Part shown: piece by piece, positions 8,678 to 17,494 of the stretch
How positions within the stretch are numbered: position 1 is the stretch's first letter
Layout of the letters: each line of letters opens with the position of its first letter
DNA from: SPGG2 sp964194625
GTDB taxonomy: Bacteria > Pseudomonadota > Gammaproteobacteria > Acidiferrobacterales > SPGG2
Assembly: GCA_964194625.1 (NCBI GenBank)
Contig: CAXMNC010000207.1
Coordinates: 20,092 to 84,091 of the forward strand
DNA length: 64,000 bases
Reading direction: 5' to 3'
Notes under the pieces: model-generated
Database searches by the model: none
Told to the model about the DNA's origin: nothing
Seen by the model: the letters and a program-made list of their open reading frames with translations, nothing else
Program-made: the position numbers and the translations under genes

Positions 8678-9376
8678 CTAGGGCAAGTCAAACATTAGTA
8701 CTTCTGCTGATTCGTCCGTAGACAAGTTGATCACTTCTTCGTCGTTAATCGTTGCGCTATCACCAGCCACAATGATGTGTCCACTGAGAACGGCTTCCCC
8801 GCGGGCGACATGTAGCAAGGTCTGTCGACCTGCCGCAAGAGTGTGATTCATCGTTTCCCCCCGCTTTAACCTTGCCATATACATAAACGCATTCTGGTTC
8901 AACGTCAGCGATCCCTCACGCCCATCGGGGGAGACCAATAGTTGCCATTGGCCGCTGTCGTTTCTGTCGTCGAATCGCCGCTGTTCGTAACTCGGTACAA
9001 TCCCTGTTACCGCTGGCAGTATCCATATCTGCAGAAAATGCGCTGGTTCTGTCTTGGACGCATTGTACTCGCTGTGGGTGATACCGGTTCCCGCGCTCAT
9101 GCGCTGGACCTCACCCGGTCGGATGACCGAACCATTACCTAGGCTATCCTTGTGTTCCAACCCGCCGTCGAGCACATAGCTGATAATCTCCATGTCGCGA
9201 TGAGAATGACTGCCAAACCCAGCCGCCGGCACTATGCGGTCTTCATTAATAACTCTGAGCACGGAATAGCCCATGTGATCGGGGTCATGGTAGTTCGAAA
9301 ATGAGAACGTGTGGCGGCTATCTAGCCAATCAAGCTGGCTGCGACCGCGATCTTGAGAGCGCCTCAGGCGGATCAT
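8678..9376 (-). CDS. Pirin family protein (YhhW-like)
   Basis: 232 residues, a typical length for bacterial pirins. The bicupin fold is recognisable from the conserved metal site region GFGSHSHRDMEIISYVLDG (positions about 53-71), VIRPGEVQRMSAGTGITHSE, and the C-terminal cupin. Homologues such as YhhW have quercetin 2,3-dioxygenase activity in vitro, while the physiological role is usually unclear. It lies 33 bp downstream of serA in the same direction and probably shares its transcript. Confidence 0.88.
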   Translation of the reverse strand: MIRLRRSQDRGRSQLDWLDSRHTFSFSNYHDPDHMGYSVLRVINEDRIVPAAGFGSHSHRDMEIISYVLDGGLEHKDSLGNGSVIRPGEVQRMSAGTGITHSEYNASKTEPAHFLQIWILPAVTGIVPSYEQRRFDDRNDSGQWQLLVSPDGREGSLTLNQNAFMYMARLKRGETMNHTLAAGRQTLLHVARGEAVLSGHIIVAGDSATINDEEVINLSTDESAEVLMFDLP

Positions 9377-9409
9377 CCTGTTTCTTGTTCGTGTAATAGG
9401 TTCAACGCT

Positions 9410-10996
9410 CTAAAGATCCAAAAACTTAAGCTTGGTGATGGCCGGGACTTTTTTAAGCGCATCCAGTGCTGCCGGTGGCGGCTCGCTGTCGAGATTAATG
9501 AAAGATAACGCCTCTTCACCGGGTTTGTTGCGACCCATGCGCCACTCGCCAATGTTTACTTCATAGGCACCAAGAATCGTGCCTACTTGCCCGATCACAC
9601 CGGGCACATCTTTATTTAGCATAATGAGCAGCGGTCCCGTGGGATCGGCATCCAGATGGTGGTGACTGACCTGGACGATGCGCGGCTGTCGGCCACCAAA
9701 CAACACGCCGGCTATGACACGATTTCCGTCGTCCCAATGCGCCCGGCAATAAATGACGTTAGCATAATCCGCCGCACTAAGGCCCTTGGACTGCGAGATG
9801 GCAATACCGTGTTCCTCAGCAAGCACTGGTGCATTGACATAGTTGACTGCATCGGCGAGGAAACTTTCGAGCAGCCCTTTCAGCAGCGCGGCTGCCACTG
9901 GTCGTGTCATGTCCTCGATCGCGTCGCCACGCAGCTCCACCTCGACTCGGCGAATCGGTGCGGGTGCCATGTGAAAATGCAATGCACCAATCTTCTCTGC
10001 CAGCGTCATATACGGCAGCACTGTGGCGTAATCCGGGCCTGCCTGAAAGGGCACGTTGATGCTGTTACGAAAGTCATTGCCGCGCAATGCGTCTAGCACT
10101 TGATCGACGATTTTTATCGACACGTCGCGTTGTGCTTCTACCGTGCTCGCACCGATATGCGGCGTGTGTACAACATTGGGCAGTCCGATGAGCGGATTGT
10201 CAGATGTCGGCGGTTCCTGCGAGTAGACATCGGTACCGACGGCGCGCACCTTGCCGCTTTTGAGAGCGCTGGCCAATGCTGCCTCATCGACTAGCGCACC
10301 CCGGGCTGTGTTAACTAGTATCACGCCGTCCTTTACTCGACTGAGGGTGTCAGCGTTGACAATCCGTTCCGTCTCCGGGGATTTACTGGCGTGCAGTGAA
10401 ATATAATCGGCCTGCTCGAACAGTTCGTCCAGATCGACAAGCGTAACCCCGACTTCTTGACCTATTTCTTCCGACACATAAGGATCGAAGGCAACCACCT
10501 CCATCCCGAATGCTTGCGCCCGCGTGGCCACCAGCCGCGCTATGCGGCCGAACCCAATGAGTCCGAGCTTCTTCCGATAAAGCTGAATCCCTGTAAACGC
10601 TGATCGACCCCACTTGCCTTCTTTCACTAGCGAATGTGACTGAACCGTGTAGCGACTGGCGGCGAGCATTAGAGCCATAGTTTGTTCTGCCGCCGCGATA
10701 GCGTTGGCTTCTGGGGTGTTCATCACTATCACACCACGAGCGGTGGCCGCTTTAACATCGACGTTATCGACACCGACACCGGCCCGACCGACGACCTTTA
10801 GTTGCCGAGCCGCTGCTAACAAATCGGCATCCAGTTTCGTGGTACTACGAATGATGATGGCATCGTAATCGCCGATAATCTTAAGCAGCTCGGCCTTATT
10901 CTGGCCGGTCTTGACATCAGCCTGCACATCGCCTGCAGATTGGATCCGATCCAACCCTGCCTTTCCTAACTTGTCTGCTACCAGAACTCGAAACAT
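9410..10996 (-). CDS. serA: D-3-phosphoglycerate dehydrogenase, long form with ACT domain
   Basis: 528 residues, the size of the long SerA type with an intervening domain and a C-terminal ACT domain. The NAD fold shows GLIGFGRIARLVA, followed by NTARGALVDEAAL and the catalytic HTPHIGAST region. The end (GPLLIMLNKDVPGVIGQVG onward) is the serine-sensing ACT domain. It catalyses the first step of serine synthesis in the cytoplasm. The preceding gene, 43 bp upstream, is a SerB-like phosphatase, so two steps of the pathway are adjacent. No serC is in view. Confidence 0.95.
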   Translation of the reverse strand: MFRVLVADKLGKAGLDRIQSAGDVQADVKTGQNKAELLKIIGDYDAIIIRSTTKLDADLLAAARQLKVVGRAGVGVDNVDVKAATARGVIVMNTPEANAIAAAEQTMALMLAASRYTVQSHSLVKEGKWGRSAFTGIQLYRKKLGLIGFGRIARLVATRAQAFGMEVVAFDPYVSEEIGQEVGVTLVDLDELFEQADYISLHASKSPETERIVNADTLSRVKDGVILVNTARGALVDEAALASALKSGKVRAVGTDVYSQEPPTSDNPLIGLPNVVHTPHIGASTVEAQRDVSIKIVDQVLDALRGNDFRNSINVPFQAGPDYATVLPYMTLAEKIGALHFHMAPAPIRRVEVELRGDAIEDMTRPVAAALLKGLLESFLADAVNYVNAPVLAEEHGIAISQSKGLSAADYANVIYCRAHWDDGNRVIAGVLFGGRQPRIVQVSHHHLDADPTGPLLIMLNKDVPGVIGQVGTILGAYEVNIGEWRMGRNKPGEEALSFINLDSEPPPAALDALKKVPAITKLKFLDL

Positions 10997-11039
10997 CGAA
11001 ATTCGGTCAACCTAAGATTTGTGTTACCGGATCATTCAT

Positions 11040-11885
11040 CTAGGAACCGTGGTTAGCCGCCCATGCGCTTTCAAACTTGGTTCGCAACGGTTCATCCCGA
11101 AACTCAAGCGCTCCAGACGTCACTAGCTCGACCGCCTTACGTACCAATTCAGGGTTGGCGTGATCGCGCTTACAAAGCATCGCCGGCCCCGCCGCCAGCG
11201 CCAGTACCGGTGCCAGGCTGGGGCAGCGTATAAAGACCGGCGCATCACGCTCAACAGCAGCCCGAACTACAACCCCGCCATAACCGAGAAACAGGTCGAC
11301 GGCACGAGCGGCTTGCAAATCACTGGTGCCATCACCAACGAGCAGGCTGCGACCAGAACACCCACTAAGAAGTTTTTTTATTATATCGGCCTTACCATCG
11401 CTGACGGCCAGCGCCCCTTTGCGATAATCGAGGTAACGGTCTTCTTTGTTATCGATACCGGTTTCTCGTCCACGCCACCACTCACCTGCCAACTTATCAT
11501 AGTCCACGTCCACTGCCTGAATGTGTTCCGGCGGGACGCCCAGGGACACGCCGAACTCCCTTACCGGTTCATAAAGACCGCCGCTAATGATATAGACCTG
11601 ATGCCCGAGCGCCATGAGCATATTGACCACGGCAGCTGCATCCTCAACCGTATGGCGCTTGTATACTTCTCGCAGTGCACGTATGTCGCCTCGAGTGGCG
11701 TTGATCGCTTGCAGACGCTCGCCATAGATCTCGTCGAGATCGATAAGCCCATCCATCGCCGCCTGTGTGAGTTCCTTAACGCGTTCGCCTAGACCTGCGT
11801 TTACCGCTAGCACATCAATGCCCTCGACGGTTGTCAGCGTCGAGTCACAGTCGAAAAACACGTGCGTGTAGCGCAACCAACGCAT
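11040..11885 (-). CDS. HAD family phosphatase, phosphoserine phosphatase-like
   Basis: 281 residues. Motif I is FFDCDSTLT (Asp12 nucleophile, Asp14), motif II is YIISGGLYEPV, and motif IV is LVGDGTSDLQAA. This is the SerB/PSP-like branch of the HAD superfamily. The conserved cap helix EGIDVLAVNAG resembles phosphoserine phosphatases. It is followed 43 bp later by serA, which supports phosphoserine hydrolysis, although a distinct HAD specificity is possible. It is likely the first gene of the serB-serA-pirin-phosphodiesterase-methyltransferase run. Confidence 0.75.
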   Translation of the reverse strand: MRWLRYTHVFFDCDSTLTTVEGIDVLAVNAGLGERVKELTQAAMDGLIDLDEIYGERLQAINATRGDIRALREVYKRHTVEDAAAVVNMLMALGHQVYIISGGLYEPVREFGVSLGVPPEHIQAVDVDYDKLAGEWWRGRETGIDNKEDRYLDYRKGALAVSDGKADIIKKLLSGCSGRSLLVGDGTSDLQAARAVDLFLGYGGVVVRAAVERDAPVFIRCPSLAPVLALAAGPAMLCKRDHANPELVRKAVELVTSGALEFRDEPLRTKFESAWAANHGS

Positions 11886-12199
11886 GTTATTTGTCAGTAG
11901 CGTTTCGGATTATTCTCGAATCCACATTTGTTTACTAAACAGCAAAGCAACAAGCGTCACGACCACTGGCGGTGGGCATGCTTTGATTCCACTTGTGTGG
12001 TGGAAACAGCTCTAGGTAGGCGAAGTCCTTACGATACCTGGGACCCCCGAAACAGCGACGAGAAAGGTCCAAGTCTGGCTTGGTCGCCTTGCACGCACCT
12101 ACCTTCAACAGATCGGCAAGTTCCGCCCAAACGGATGTCGTAGACCAATTATCACACATCGCCAAATCGAGGGCGACAAACTACGAGCAGTCATGAAGA
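11886..12199. other. Intergenic region, only a doubtful ORF
   Basis: The 314 bp between the TlpA-like gene and the serB-like gene hold one minus-strand frame (11935-12165) with no Shine-Dalgarno, many Cys/Trp residues and no recognisable family. I treat it as probably non-coding or a remnant. The region should carry the promoter of the serB-serA run. Confidence 0.4.
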
Positions 12200-12763
12200 T
12201 TATTCGGCTAGAAGATCAACGATTCGCTTCTCAATCGCTTTAGCCCGCTTATCAGCTTTGTGGGTTTCGCCGATATAGGCGGCGCGTACTCTCCCCTGTT
12301 TGTCGATCAAATAAAACGTTGGCCAATAGCGATTATTCATAGCCCGCCAATAGGAAAAATCGTTGTCGATCATAACGGGGTGATCGAGCTCGAATTCCTT
12401 AACCTTTTTGACGATGTTCGCACGTATCCGTTCATGTTCAAATTCCGGGGTATGTACCCCGATGGCCGTGAACGCTTGATCCGCAAACCGCTTTTCCACA
12501 GACTTTAACCACGGAAAGGAGCGGTAACAGTTCCAGCAATCGAAGGTCCAAAAGTCCAAGAGTACGACCTGACCTCGGAGATCTGTGAGGGTCAGCGGCG
12601 CTGAATTAATCCACTCGTTGGGTTTGTGATGGGTAAAATTGGGTGCCGCCGGGGCATCATTGATGTCAATGGCCTTGACCCGGGGCGCAAATACCATGGT
12701 CAGCGCCAGCCCGAAGACCCCGATCACCAACAAACCTATCAGTAATTTCTGTTTATACGTCAA
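12200..12763 (-). CDS. Membrane-anchored thioredoxin-like (TlpA/redoxin) protein
   Basis: 187 residues from a TTG start that follows GGAGG by nine bases. A hydrophobic signal anchor covers about residues 7-25, so the domain faces the periplasm. The redox centre is CWNC (Cys76, Cys79) in FWTFDCWNCYRSFPWL, then GVHTPEFEHE and WPTFYLID with the cis-Pro region. The family reduces or relays electrons to disulfides in the cell envelope (cytochrome maturation, redox defence). It resembles the redoxin half of DipZ/TlpA proteins. No ccm or dsb genes are adjacent. Confidence 0.85.
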   Translation of the reverse strand: MTYKQKLLIGLLVIGVFGLALTMVFAPRVKAIDINDAPAAPNFTHHKPNEWINSAPLTLTDLRGQVVLLDFWTFDCWNCYRSFPWLKSVEKRFADQAFTAIGVHTPEFEHERIRANIVKKVKEFELDHPVMIDNDFSYWRAMNNRYWPTFYLIDKQGRVRAAYIGETHKADKRAKAIEKRIVDLLAE

Positions 12764-12894
12764 TACTTAAGTCCTCCCACTAGATGGCATTAGTGGTCTG
12801 ACCCATCGAGCACTTACAGGTTCCGTACCCTACCGCGGTTGCAGATAATGTGATAACGCGGGATTATGCTACCGGAAGATGCTGGGGATGGTAG

Positions 12895-13557
12895 ATGGTT
12901 TGGCGTGACTTGAATATTGTTGTGGTGTTGCTCGTGGTGCTTGCGCCCTGGGCCAGCCTTAATGCCGACACGAACTTGTCGGCGATCCCTAAGGACCGAA
13001 ATACGGTACCCGATCGAATCGTGGCCCCAGACAAGGGTGTATTTTTGGTGGCCAAACCGGCGATGCGTGATCCGCGTTTCCAGCGTACGGTGGTATTGCT
13101 ACTCGAACACGACGACAACGGGACGCTGGGCGTGATTATCAACCGCGCAACCGAAATGCTATTGTCACACGCGCTGCCCGATCTCAAGGGCAGCGAAAAT
13201 GGAAAACATGCCGTATTCTTTGGTGGTCCCGTGGGATTGAACACGTTCGTTTTCTTGCTTCGCAGCAGCAAGCCGCCGCGGGCATCGTCGCACGTGATGG
13301 CGGATGTCTATTACAGCGCCGATCGAAACACCCTCGAGACCGCACTCAATCAACACAAGAAGACAAACGAATTGCGTATGTTTTTGGGTCACTCCGGCTG
13401 GGCGCCAGGCCAGCTTGCCGGGGAACTCTTGCGCGGTGACTGGCTGCTCGTGCGGGCTGATTCTCACAGCGTGTTTGAAAAGAACCTCGATGCGCTGTGG
13501 CGAGAACTAATAGACCGCGGGCCCAGGCGTGAACTGATCGTCAACGCTATGTACTAA
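12895..13557 (+). CDS. YqgE/AlgH family protein with N-terminal signal peptide
   Basis: 220 residues starting at ATG 12895 after GGGGA. The core is clearly YqgE/AlgH: FLVAKPAMRDPRFQRTVVLL, GTLGVIINRA, FFGGPVG, and LGHSGWAPGQL. In most members the chain starts at the PGxFLVA segment and is cytoplasmic. Here about 45 residues precede it, including a hydrophobic stretch (about 8-22, VVVLLVVLAPWASL) that looks like a signal peptide or anchor. So this copy may act in the envelope. The biochemical function of the family is unknown. Confidence 0.85.
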   Translation: MVWRDLNIVVVLLVVLAPWASLNADTNLSAIPKDRNTVPDRIVAPDKGVFLVAKPAMRDPRFQRTVVLLLEHDDNGTLGVIINRATEMLLSHALPDLKGSENGKHAVFFGGPVGLNTFVFLLRSSKPPRASSHVMADVYYSADRNTLETALNQHKKTNELRMFLGHSGWAPGQLAGELLRGDWLLVRADSHSVFEKNLDALWRELIDRGPRRELIVNAMY

Positions 13558-13583
13558 TGGTATAAAATTCATCAATTCATCGA

Positions 13584-13991
13584 TCATTTCTTATCTACCT
13601 TTAACATCTTCTTAAGATCAGCAAAAGGCTTATGGGTAACCGTCCCGTCTCCGTCCGGCGTGATCACACGGCCATCAGCAGCAAGTTCGTCAATATAGCG
13701 AGAATGTTCGTTATCGTGACAATAACGGCATAAAAGCTCCCAATTGCTGCCGTCGGCAGGGTTGTTGTCGTGGTTGTGGTCTTTGTGGTGCACCGTAAGC
13801 TCGAATAAGTTACTGCGATCGAACTGCCGGCCACATCGGGTACACACCCAAGGGTAGATCTTCAGCGCTTGCTCGCGATAACCCTGTGCACGCGCCGCGC
13901 GCTCTTTTGTTGCCTCAGCTACGAGTCGGTCGAGCTTGGCGCGATCGGGCTTGCTACCCACTTTCTTCCGTGGGGCAGATTTTTTCTCCAC
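13584..13991 (-). CDS. yajD: YajD family HNH nuclease
   Basis: 135 residues from a GTG start with AAGGA about 9 bases upstream. It has a Lys-rich N-terminus, a zinc pair CTRCGRQF, the HNH core TVHHKDHNHDNNPADGSNW, and the second zinc pair CRYCHDNEH. This order is characteristic of YajD, a small HNH endonuclease-like protein of unknown biological role. It converges with the YqgE gene (26-bp gap) and lies 101 bp downstream of arfB in the same direction. Confidence 0.9.
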   Translation of the reverse strand: MEKKSAPRKKVGSKPDRAKLDRLVAEATKERAARAQGYREQALKIYPWVCTRCGRQFDRSNLFELTVHHKDHNHDNNPADGSNWELLCRYCHDNEHSRYIDELAADGRVITPDGDGTVTHKPFADLKKMLKVDKK

Positions 13992-14092
13992 CGTATAGTG
14001 TCCTTGGTGTGGTCTAGGTGGTGCTTACAGTTATTTTAGTATTAAAGCCGCCCGCGGTCGTCTTTCAATTACACCCGTGATAGCGCTAGCTT

Positions 14093-14518
14093 TCACGCGT
14101 CTGCGTCAGAAACAGCTCGCCGCAACTGCTTGGCCCCGCCTCGGTGACGTTTGTCACTGAGTCGCCGCTGCTTGACGGCCTTCGACAATCTCGTCTTGCG
14201 GCGAGTTTTGGGCCGATGCGTGGCCCTACGTATTAGGGCAACTAGGCGATCGATCGCATCCTGACGATTTCGTTCTTGCGTCCGAAATCGCCGAGCATCT
14301 ATGACGAGAATACCGGCGCTAGTGATCCGCCTGCCCGCCAATTTAATTAGTCGCTGGCGAACATCCTCGGGCAGTGAGGGCGATTTGGCAACGTCAAAAC
14401 GTAGTTGAGCCGCTGTCGCTACTTTGTTCACTTTCTGTCCACCTGGACCAGAAGCGCGGACAAATCGCAACCGAATTTCACCCTCATGGAGCGCTAAGGT
14501 GCGCGTAACTTGAATCAT
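14093..14518 (-). CDS. arfB: Alternative ribosome-rescue peptidyl-tRNA hydrolase ArfB
   Basis: 141 residues, the normal length. The GGQ catalytic motif is at residues 26-28 in RASGPGGQKVNKVAT, and the chain ends in the strongly basic tail (RRKTRLSKAVKQRRLSDKRH) that enters the empty mRNA channel of stalled ribosomes. It releases nascent peptides from ribosomes lacking a stop codon, independently of tmRNA. A hairpin that may terminate the upstream gene lies 25-48 bp before its start. Confidence 0.93.
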   Translation of the reverse strand: MIQVTRTLALHEGEIRLRFVRASGPGGQKVNKVATAAQLRFDVAKSPSLPEDVRQRLIKLAGRRITSAGILVIDARRFRTQERNRQDAIDRLVALIRRATHRPKTRRKTRLSKAVKQRRLSDKRHRGGAKQLRRAVSDADA

Positions 14519-14542
14519 GGCGTTTTCTACTGGCCGAAACAG

Positions 14543-14566
14543 AAAGCCCGACAGATGCCGGGCTTT
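14543..14566 (-). terminator. Possible terminator after the zinc-ribbon gene
   Basis: An inverted repeat (AAAGCCCG ... CGGGCTTT, 8-bp arms, 8-nt loop) lies between the zinc-ribbon gene stop and the arfB start. On the minus strand it is followed by TCTGTTT, a weak U-tract. It may act as an attenuating terminator between the two genes. Confidence 0.45.
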
Positions 14567-14595
14567 AGTACAAATCGGTGACAGATCTCGAACAT

Positions 14596-14835
14596 TTAGA
14601 GATTCGGATAATTCGCCTTTCGGCCATCACACCGCTTGGAAATAAGCGTAACCCCCGGCGCGCGCGACGCCTTTACCGGGAACTTTTTATGACATTCCGG
14701 ACAATAATAGGTTTCTGGGCCTTCGTAACCGATGCGCCCGGGTACCCTGACGCTAAACACGCACCCACAAAACCCGCACGTCTGCTGAAAGGTCCCGCGG
14801 ACATAGGGAGGCGTACCTTCTACTAATATACTCAT
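14596..14835 (-). CDS. Small zinc-ribbon protein
   Basis: 79 residues from ATG 14835, which is preceded by AAGGAG at 6-7 bases. A longer upstream frame lacks a good start. Two cysteine knuckles (CGFCGC and YYCPEC) spaced by about 22 residues make a zinc ribbon. The C-terminal part is basic (KKFPVKASRAP, KRCDGRK), which suggests nucleic-acid or ribosome contact. I do not recognise a named family. Confidence 0.7.
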   Translation of the reverse strand: MSILVEGTPPYVRGTFQQTCGFCGCVFSVRVPGRIGYEGPETYYCPECHKKFPVKASRAPGVTLISKRCDGRKANYPNL

Positions 14836-15189
14836 CGATATCTCCTTGCAACTACAAAACGGGCCATCAGTGAAGCGGATATGCCCTGCGATGAGTCGGG
14901 CACGACCCCTGGTCACGGCAAGAGCCATGGTTCTGCAAAGGCGCGGATTATACCACAATCGTGTTTGTTAGGCGTACGGCATTAGGCAAAGTCCGGCACC
15001 GGCAAGGCCTTCCGGCAAATACATTTCGTTCACACGATTGGCGCTTGGTCCATCGGCCAGGCGCGTATTTTGCGGTTCTATTGCCTTGGAGTCTCGGGCT
15101 CAGTACTGATCGGTGATCAGACCGCTCGGTTCGACGCTGGCCAATGATGCGGTTATGATACTGCGAGGTGCACAGTTAAGGTCTCAGTT

Positions 15190-15396
15190 ATGGTGTATGA
15201 CGACACCAAAGCACTGGAAGCAAGGATCAAGGAACTACAGATCGAGCACCGGGACCTTCACGATGTGATCACGCGACTGTCACAAGATGTATACGTGGAT
15301 CAACTACAACTGAGACGCCTGAAGAAGCGCAAACTGCAGTTGAAGGATCACATCGAGAGGTTGAGAAGCAAACTTATCCCTGACATGAACGCTTAG
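15190..15396 (+). CDS. DUF465/YdcH family protein
   Basis: 68 residues, entirely helical and highly charged. The pattern ALEARIKELQIEHRDLHDVI followed by DQLQLRRLKKRKLQLKDHIERL is the two-helix coiled-coil hairpin of DUF465 (YdcH) proteins. The function is unknown and members are widespread in Proteobacteria. It lies alone between divergent and convergent neighbours. Confidence 0.85.
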   Translation: MVYDDTKALEARIKELQIEHRDLHDVITRLSQDVYVDQLQLRRLKKRKLQLKDHIERLRSKLIPDMNA

Positions 15397-15424
15397 CCTG
15401 CATTCCTTGGCGGCTAAACGCGGG

Positions 15425-16570
15425 CTAGCGCATGGCGCGCTCAAAATCTTCAATAAGGTCTTCGGTACTTTCTATACCTACCGACACTCGAATCAGGTTA
15501 TCGGAAATCTCGAGCTGTCGCCGTTCGTCGGCCGATAGGCCGGCGTGCGAGGTGGTAGCCGGGCGCGTAATCAGAGTCTCTACCCCGCCCAAACTCGGAG
15601 CAACAATGGGTAGTGTTGTGCTCCGCATAAAGCGATCCGCAGCCGCCACATCACCCTCTAGTTCGAAACTCAACATACCACTGAACCCATCAAATAGTTC
15701 TCGTGCACGTCCGTGCTGAGGATGGCTGGCAAGACCAGGATAGTTGACTTTCTTAACGGCTGAACTCGCCGCAAGAAAATTCGCGATGGCAAGCGCACTC
15801 TCATTTTGATGCTTCATCCTTACCGCCAAGGTCTTGATACCGCGATGAAGCAGGAAACACGTATGCGGATCGAGGGTACCGCCCATATGATCAAGCCTAT
15901 GTTTAATTTTTTCGACCAGATAAGCTCGGCCGATGACGCCTCCAGCGACAATATCATTGTGCCCATTCAGGTATTTTGTACAACTGTGCAAGGAGAGATC
16001 GAAACCCCACTCAGACGGCCGGAAATTTATAGGGCTAGCGAAAGTATTGTCTACCAGTGAAACGAGGTTGTGCTCCTTTGCGAAACGAACAACTGCTTTC
16101 AAGTCCGTAACCTGCAACAGTGGATTGGATATTGTCTCAATATAAAACGCTTTGGTATTCGGCCGGAGCCTTTTTCGCCAACTGTCGGGGTCATCACCGT
16201 CGACGAAATCCACCTCTATTCCGAAAGAGGGAAAATCTTTTGTTATCAGGTCGTGTGTACCCCCATAGAGACAGTCCTGTGCGAGCAAATGATCGCCGGA
16301 CGAAAGAATCGACAAAAGGGTTGTCGAGATCGCTGCCATACCACTAGCCGTGACCAGGGCGGCCTCGCCGTTTTCTAACCCCGCCAGTTTTTCGTGGAGC
16401 GCAAGGTGGTTAGGGGTGTTATTAAGTCGTATGTACCTGATGTCGTGATAACCTTCCTCCCCGGCATGCTCAAACGTAGAAGATTGAAATATCGGCATAC
16501 TTACCGCTCCAGCTATTCTTGGCTTCGGTTCACCATCGTGGATCAGCTTCGTTTCGATACGCTTACTCAT
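15425..16570 (-). CDS. PLP-dependent transsulfuration enzyme (cystathionine lyase/synthase family)
   Basis: 381 residues, normal for the Cys/Met metabolism PLP family. Features are YIRLNNTPNH near the N-terminus, ASGMAA (phosphate cup), ETISNPLLQV, VDNTFASP, and the PLP lysine Lys199 in HSCTKYLNGH. Members act as cystathionine gamma-synthase, beta- or gamma-lyase or methionine gamma-lyase. Sequence alone does not separate these. It is the last gene of a three-gene minus-strand set with a SnoaL-like protein and a GNAT acetyltransferase. Confidence 0.88.
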   Translation of the reverse strand: MSKRIETKLIHDGEPKPRIAGAVSMPIFQSSTFEHAGEEGYHDIRYIRLNNTPNHLALHEKLAGLENGEAALVTASGMAAISTTLLSILSSGDHLLAQDCLYGGTHDLITKDFPSFGIEVDFVDGDDPDSWRKRLRPNTKAFYIETISNPLLQVTDLKAVVRFAKEHNLVSLVDNTFASPINFRPSEWGFDLSLHSCTKYLNGHNDIVAGGVIGRAYLVEKIKHRLDHMGGTLDPHTCFLLHRGIKTLAVRMKHQNESALAIANFLAASSAVKKVNYPGLASHPQHGRARELFDGFSGMLSFELEGDVAAADRFMRSTTLPIVAPSLGGVETLITRPATTSHAGLSADERRQLEISDNLIRVSVGIESTEDLIEDFERAMR

Positions 16571-16610
16571 AGAATTTACTCTCCACTCCTCTTCTCAAAC
16601 TCAAGGCCGC

Positions 16611-16970
16611 TTATGGATTTGGAATAACGGTGTAGTGAAACGTCATTACCCGAATTCCCCCATCCCTAATGAGAAATGAGTCCGCGCCATCGTCGACCCG
16701 AGCCCCATCGGCGATAGCGGTCCACTGCAAAAACGCCATTTCGTCATGGACTAGTCGTGTACGATACTCATAGCGAGCATTTGGTAACTCTTGGCGCAAC
16801 AAATCGGCCGCTTCATGTACGCCTTTATGGCCGTGAAATACACCAATACTGGTGAGCAATACACAATCATGAGCGAAATTACGGCTGACGTCAGTATCGA
16901 CATCACCGATATGGGCAAGCTCGAGGTGATCGTTAAACACCTCCTCGGTAGAGCGGAAGCGTGCCTCCAA
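16611..16970 (-). CDS. SnoaL/NTF2-like (DUF4440-type) protein
   Basis: 119 residues from a TTG at 16970 that sits 7 bases after a perfect AAGGAGG, a strong reason for this unusual start. An upstream TTG at 17012 overlaps the stop of the acetyltransferase and would give 133 residues. The sequence (EEVFNDHLELAHIGDVDTDVS, quoted in part, then GVFHGHKGVHEAAD and RVDDGADSFLIRDGGI) fits the cone-shaped NTF2/SnoaL fold, which serves as a small enzyme or ligand-binding module. The ligand is unknown. It is flanked by cotranscribed genes with about 40-bp gaps. Confidence 0.7.
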   Translation of the reverse strand: MEARFRSTEEVFNDHLELAHIGDVDTDVSRNFAHDCVLLTSIGVFHGHKGVHEAADLLRQELPNARYEYRTRLVHDEMAFLQWTAIADGARVDDGADSFLIRDGGIRVMTFHYTVIPNP

Positions 16971-17008
16971 CAGATTCCTCCTTGAGTTCCTGTGACATCG
17001 ATCGTAGG

Positions 17009-17494
17009 TCAATCTAAAGTTAATTCTAAGTACTCAGTACCTTCGATAGGATTGTGGTAGTAAGGTGCTATTGGCCTAAAGCCCAAGTCCTCATAGAGAC
17101 GCTGCGCCGTTTTCATGGCCGGAAGCGTATCCAAACGCAGGCGTACATAGCCTATCTTCTTTGACTCTGTAATCGTGGCTTCGATCATGCGCCTGCCGAT
17201 CCCATGGCCACGATGCGCCTGAACAACATACAACCGCTTAATCTCACCAATATCCCTATCGATGGGCCGCAACCCGATACATCCTGCCACAAGGTTCTGA
17301 TGTTCGGCTAGCAGGATAAAACCCAGGGGTCGACTATAAGGCACGGGCAGGCTTGCGAGCTCTTCATCAAACGACTGAAAGCTTAAATCAATACCCAGCC
17401 ACTCGGCGTACTGCCTAAATAGCCGTCGCGCGGTTGCTACATCTTTCTCGCTAACTACCTCCCGCAACGTTACTGTTTGGCTTTTTTCTGCCAT
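17009..17494 (-). CDS. GNAT family N-acetyltransferase
   Basis: 161 residues. The acetyl-CoA binding motif A is HRGHGIGRRMIEA, preceded by IKRLYVVQ, and motif B is LYEDLGFRPIAPYY. The N-terminal half contains LFRQYAEWLGIDLSFQSFD, typical of a subgroup of small-molecule acetyltransferases. The substrate is unknown. It heads a short operon with a SnoaL-like protein and a PLP enzyme, so a role in an amino-acid or sulfur compound pathway is conceivable. Confidence 0.85.
   Translation of the reverse strand: MAEKSQTVTLREVVSEKDVATARRLFRQYAEWLGIDLSFQSFDEELASLPVPYSRPLGFILLAEHQNLVAGCIGLRPIDRDIGEIKRLYVVQAHRGHGIGRRMIEATITESKKIGYVRLRLDTLPAMKTAQRLYEDLGFRPIAPYYHNPIEGTEYLELTLD

Noticed and set aside
11160..11792. 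210-codon plus-strand frame antisense to the serB-like gene
   Set aside because: The opposite strand carries clear HAD motifs; this frame has none.
11935..12165. Minus-strand 76-codon frame between the TlpA-like and serB-like genes
   Set aside because: No ribosome binding site, many Cys/Trp and Pro residues, no family resemblance. Probably chance or decayed sequence.
12864..13271. 135-codon frame antisense to the YqgE gene
   Set aside because: Fully within the strong YqgE frame on the other strand; Ser/Thr-rich shadow translation.
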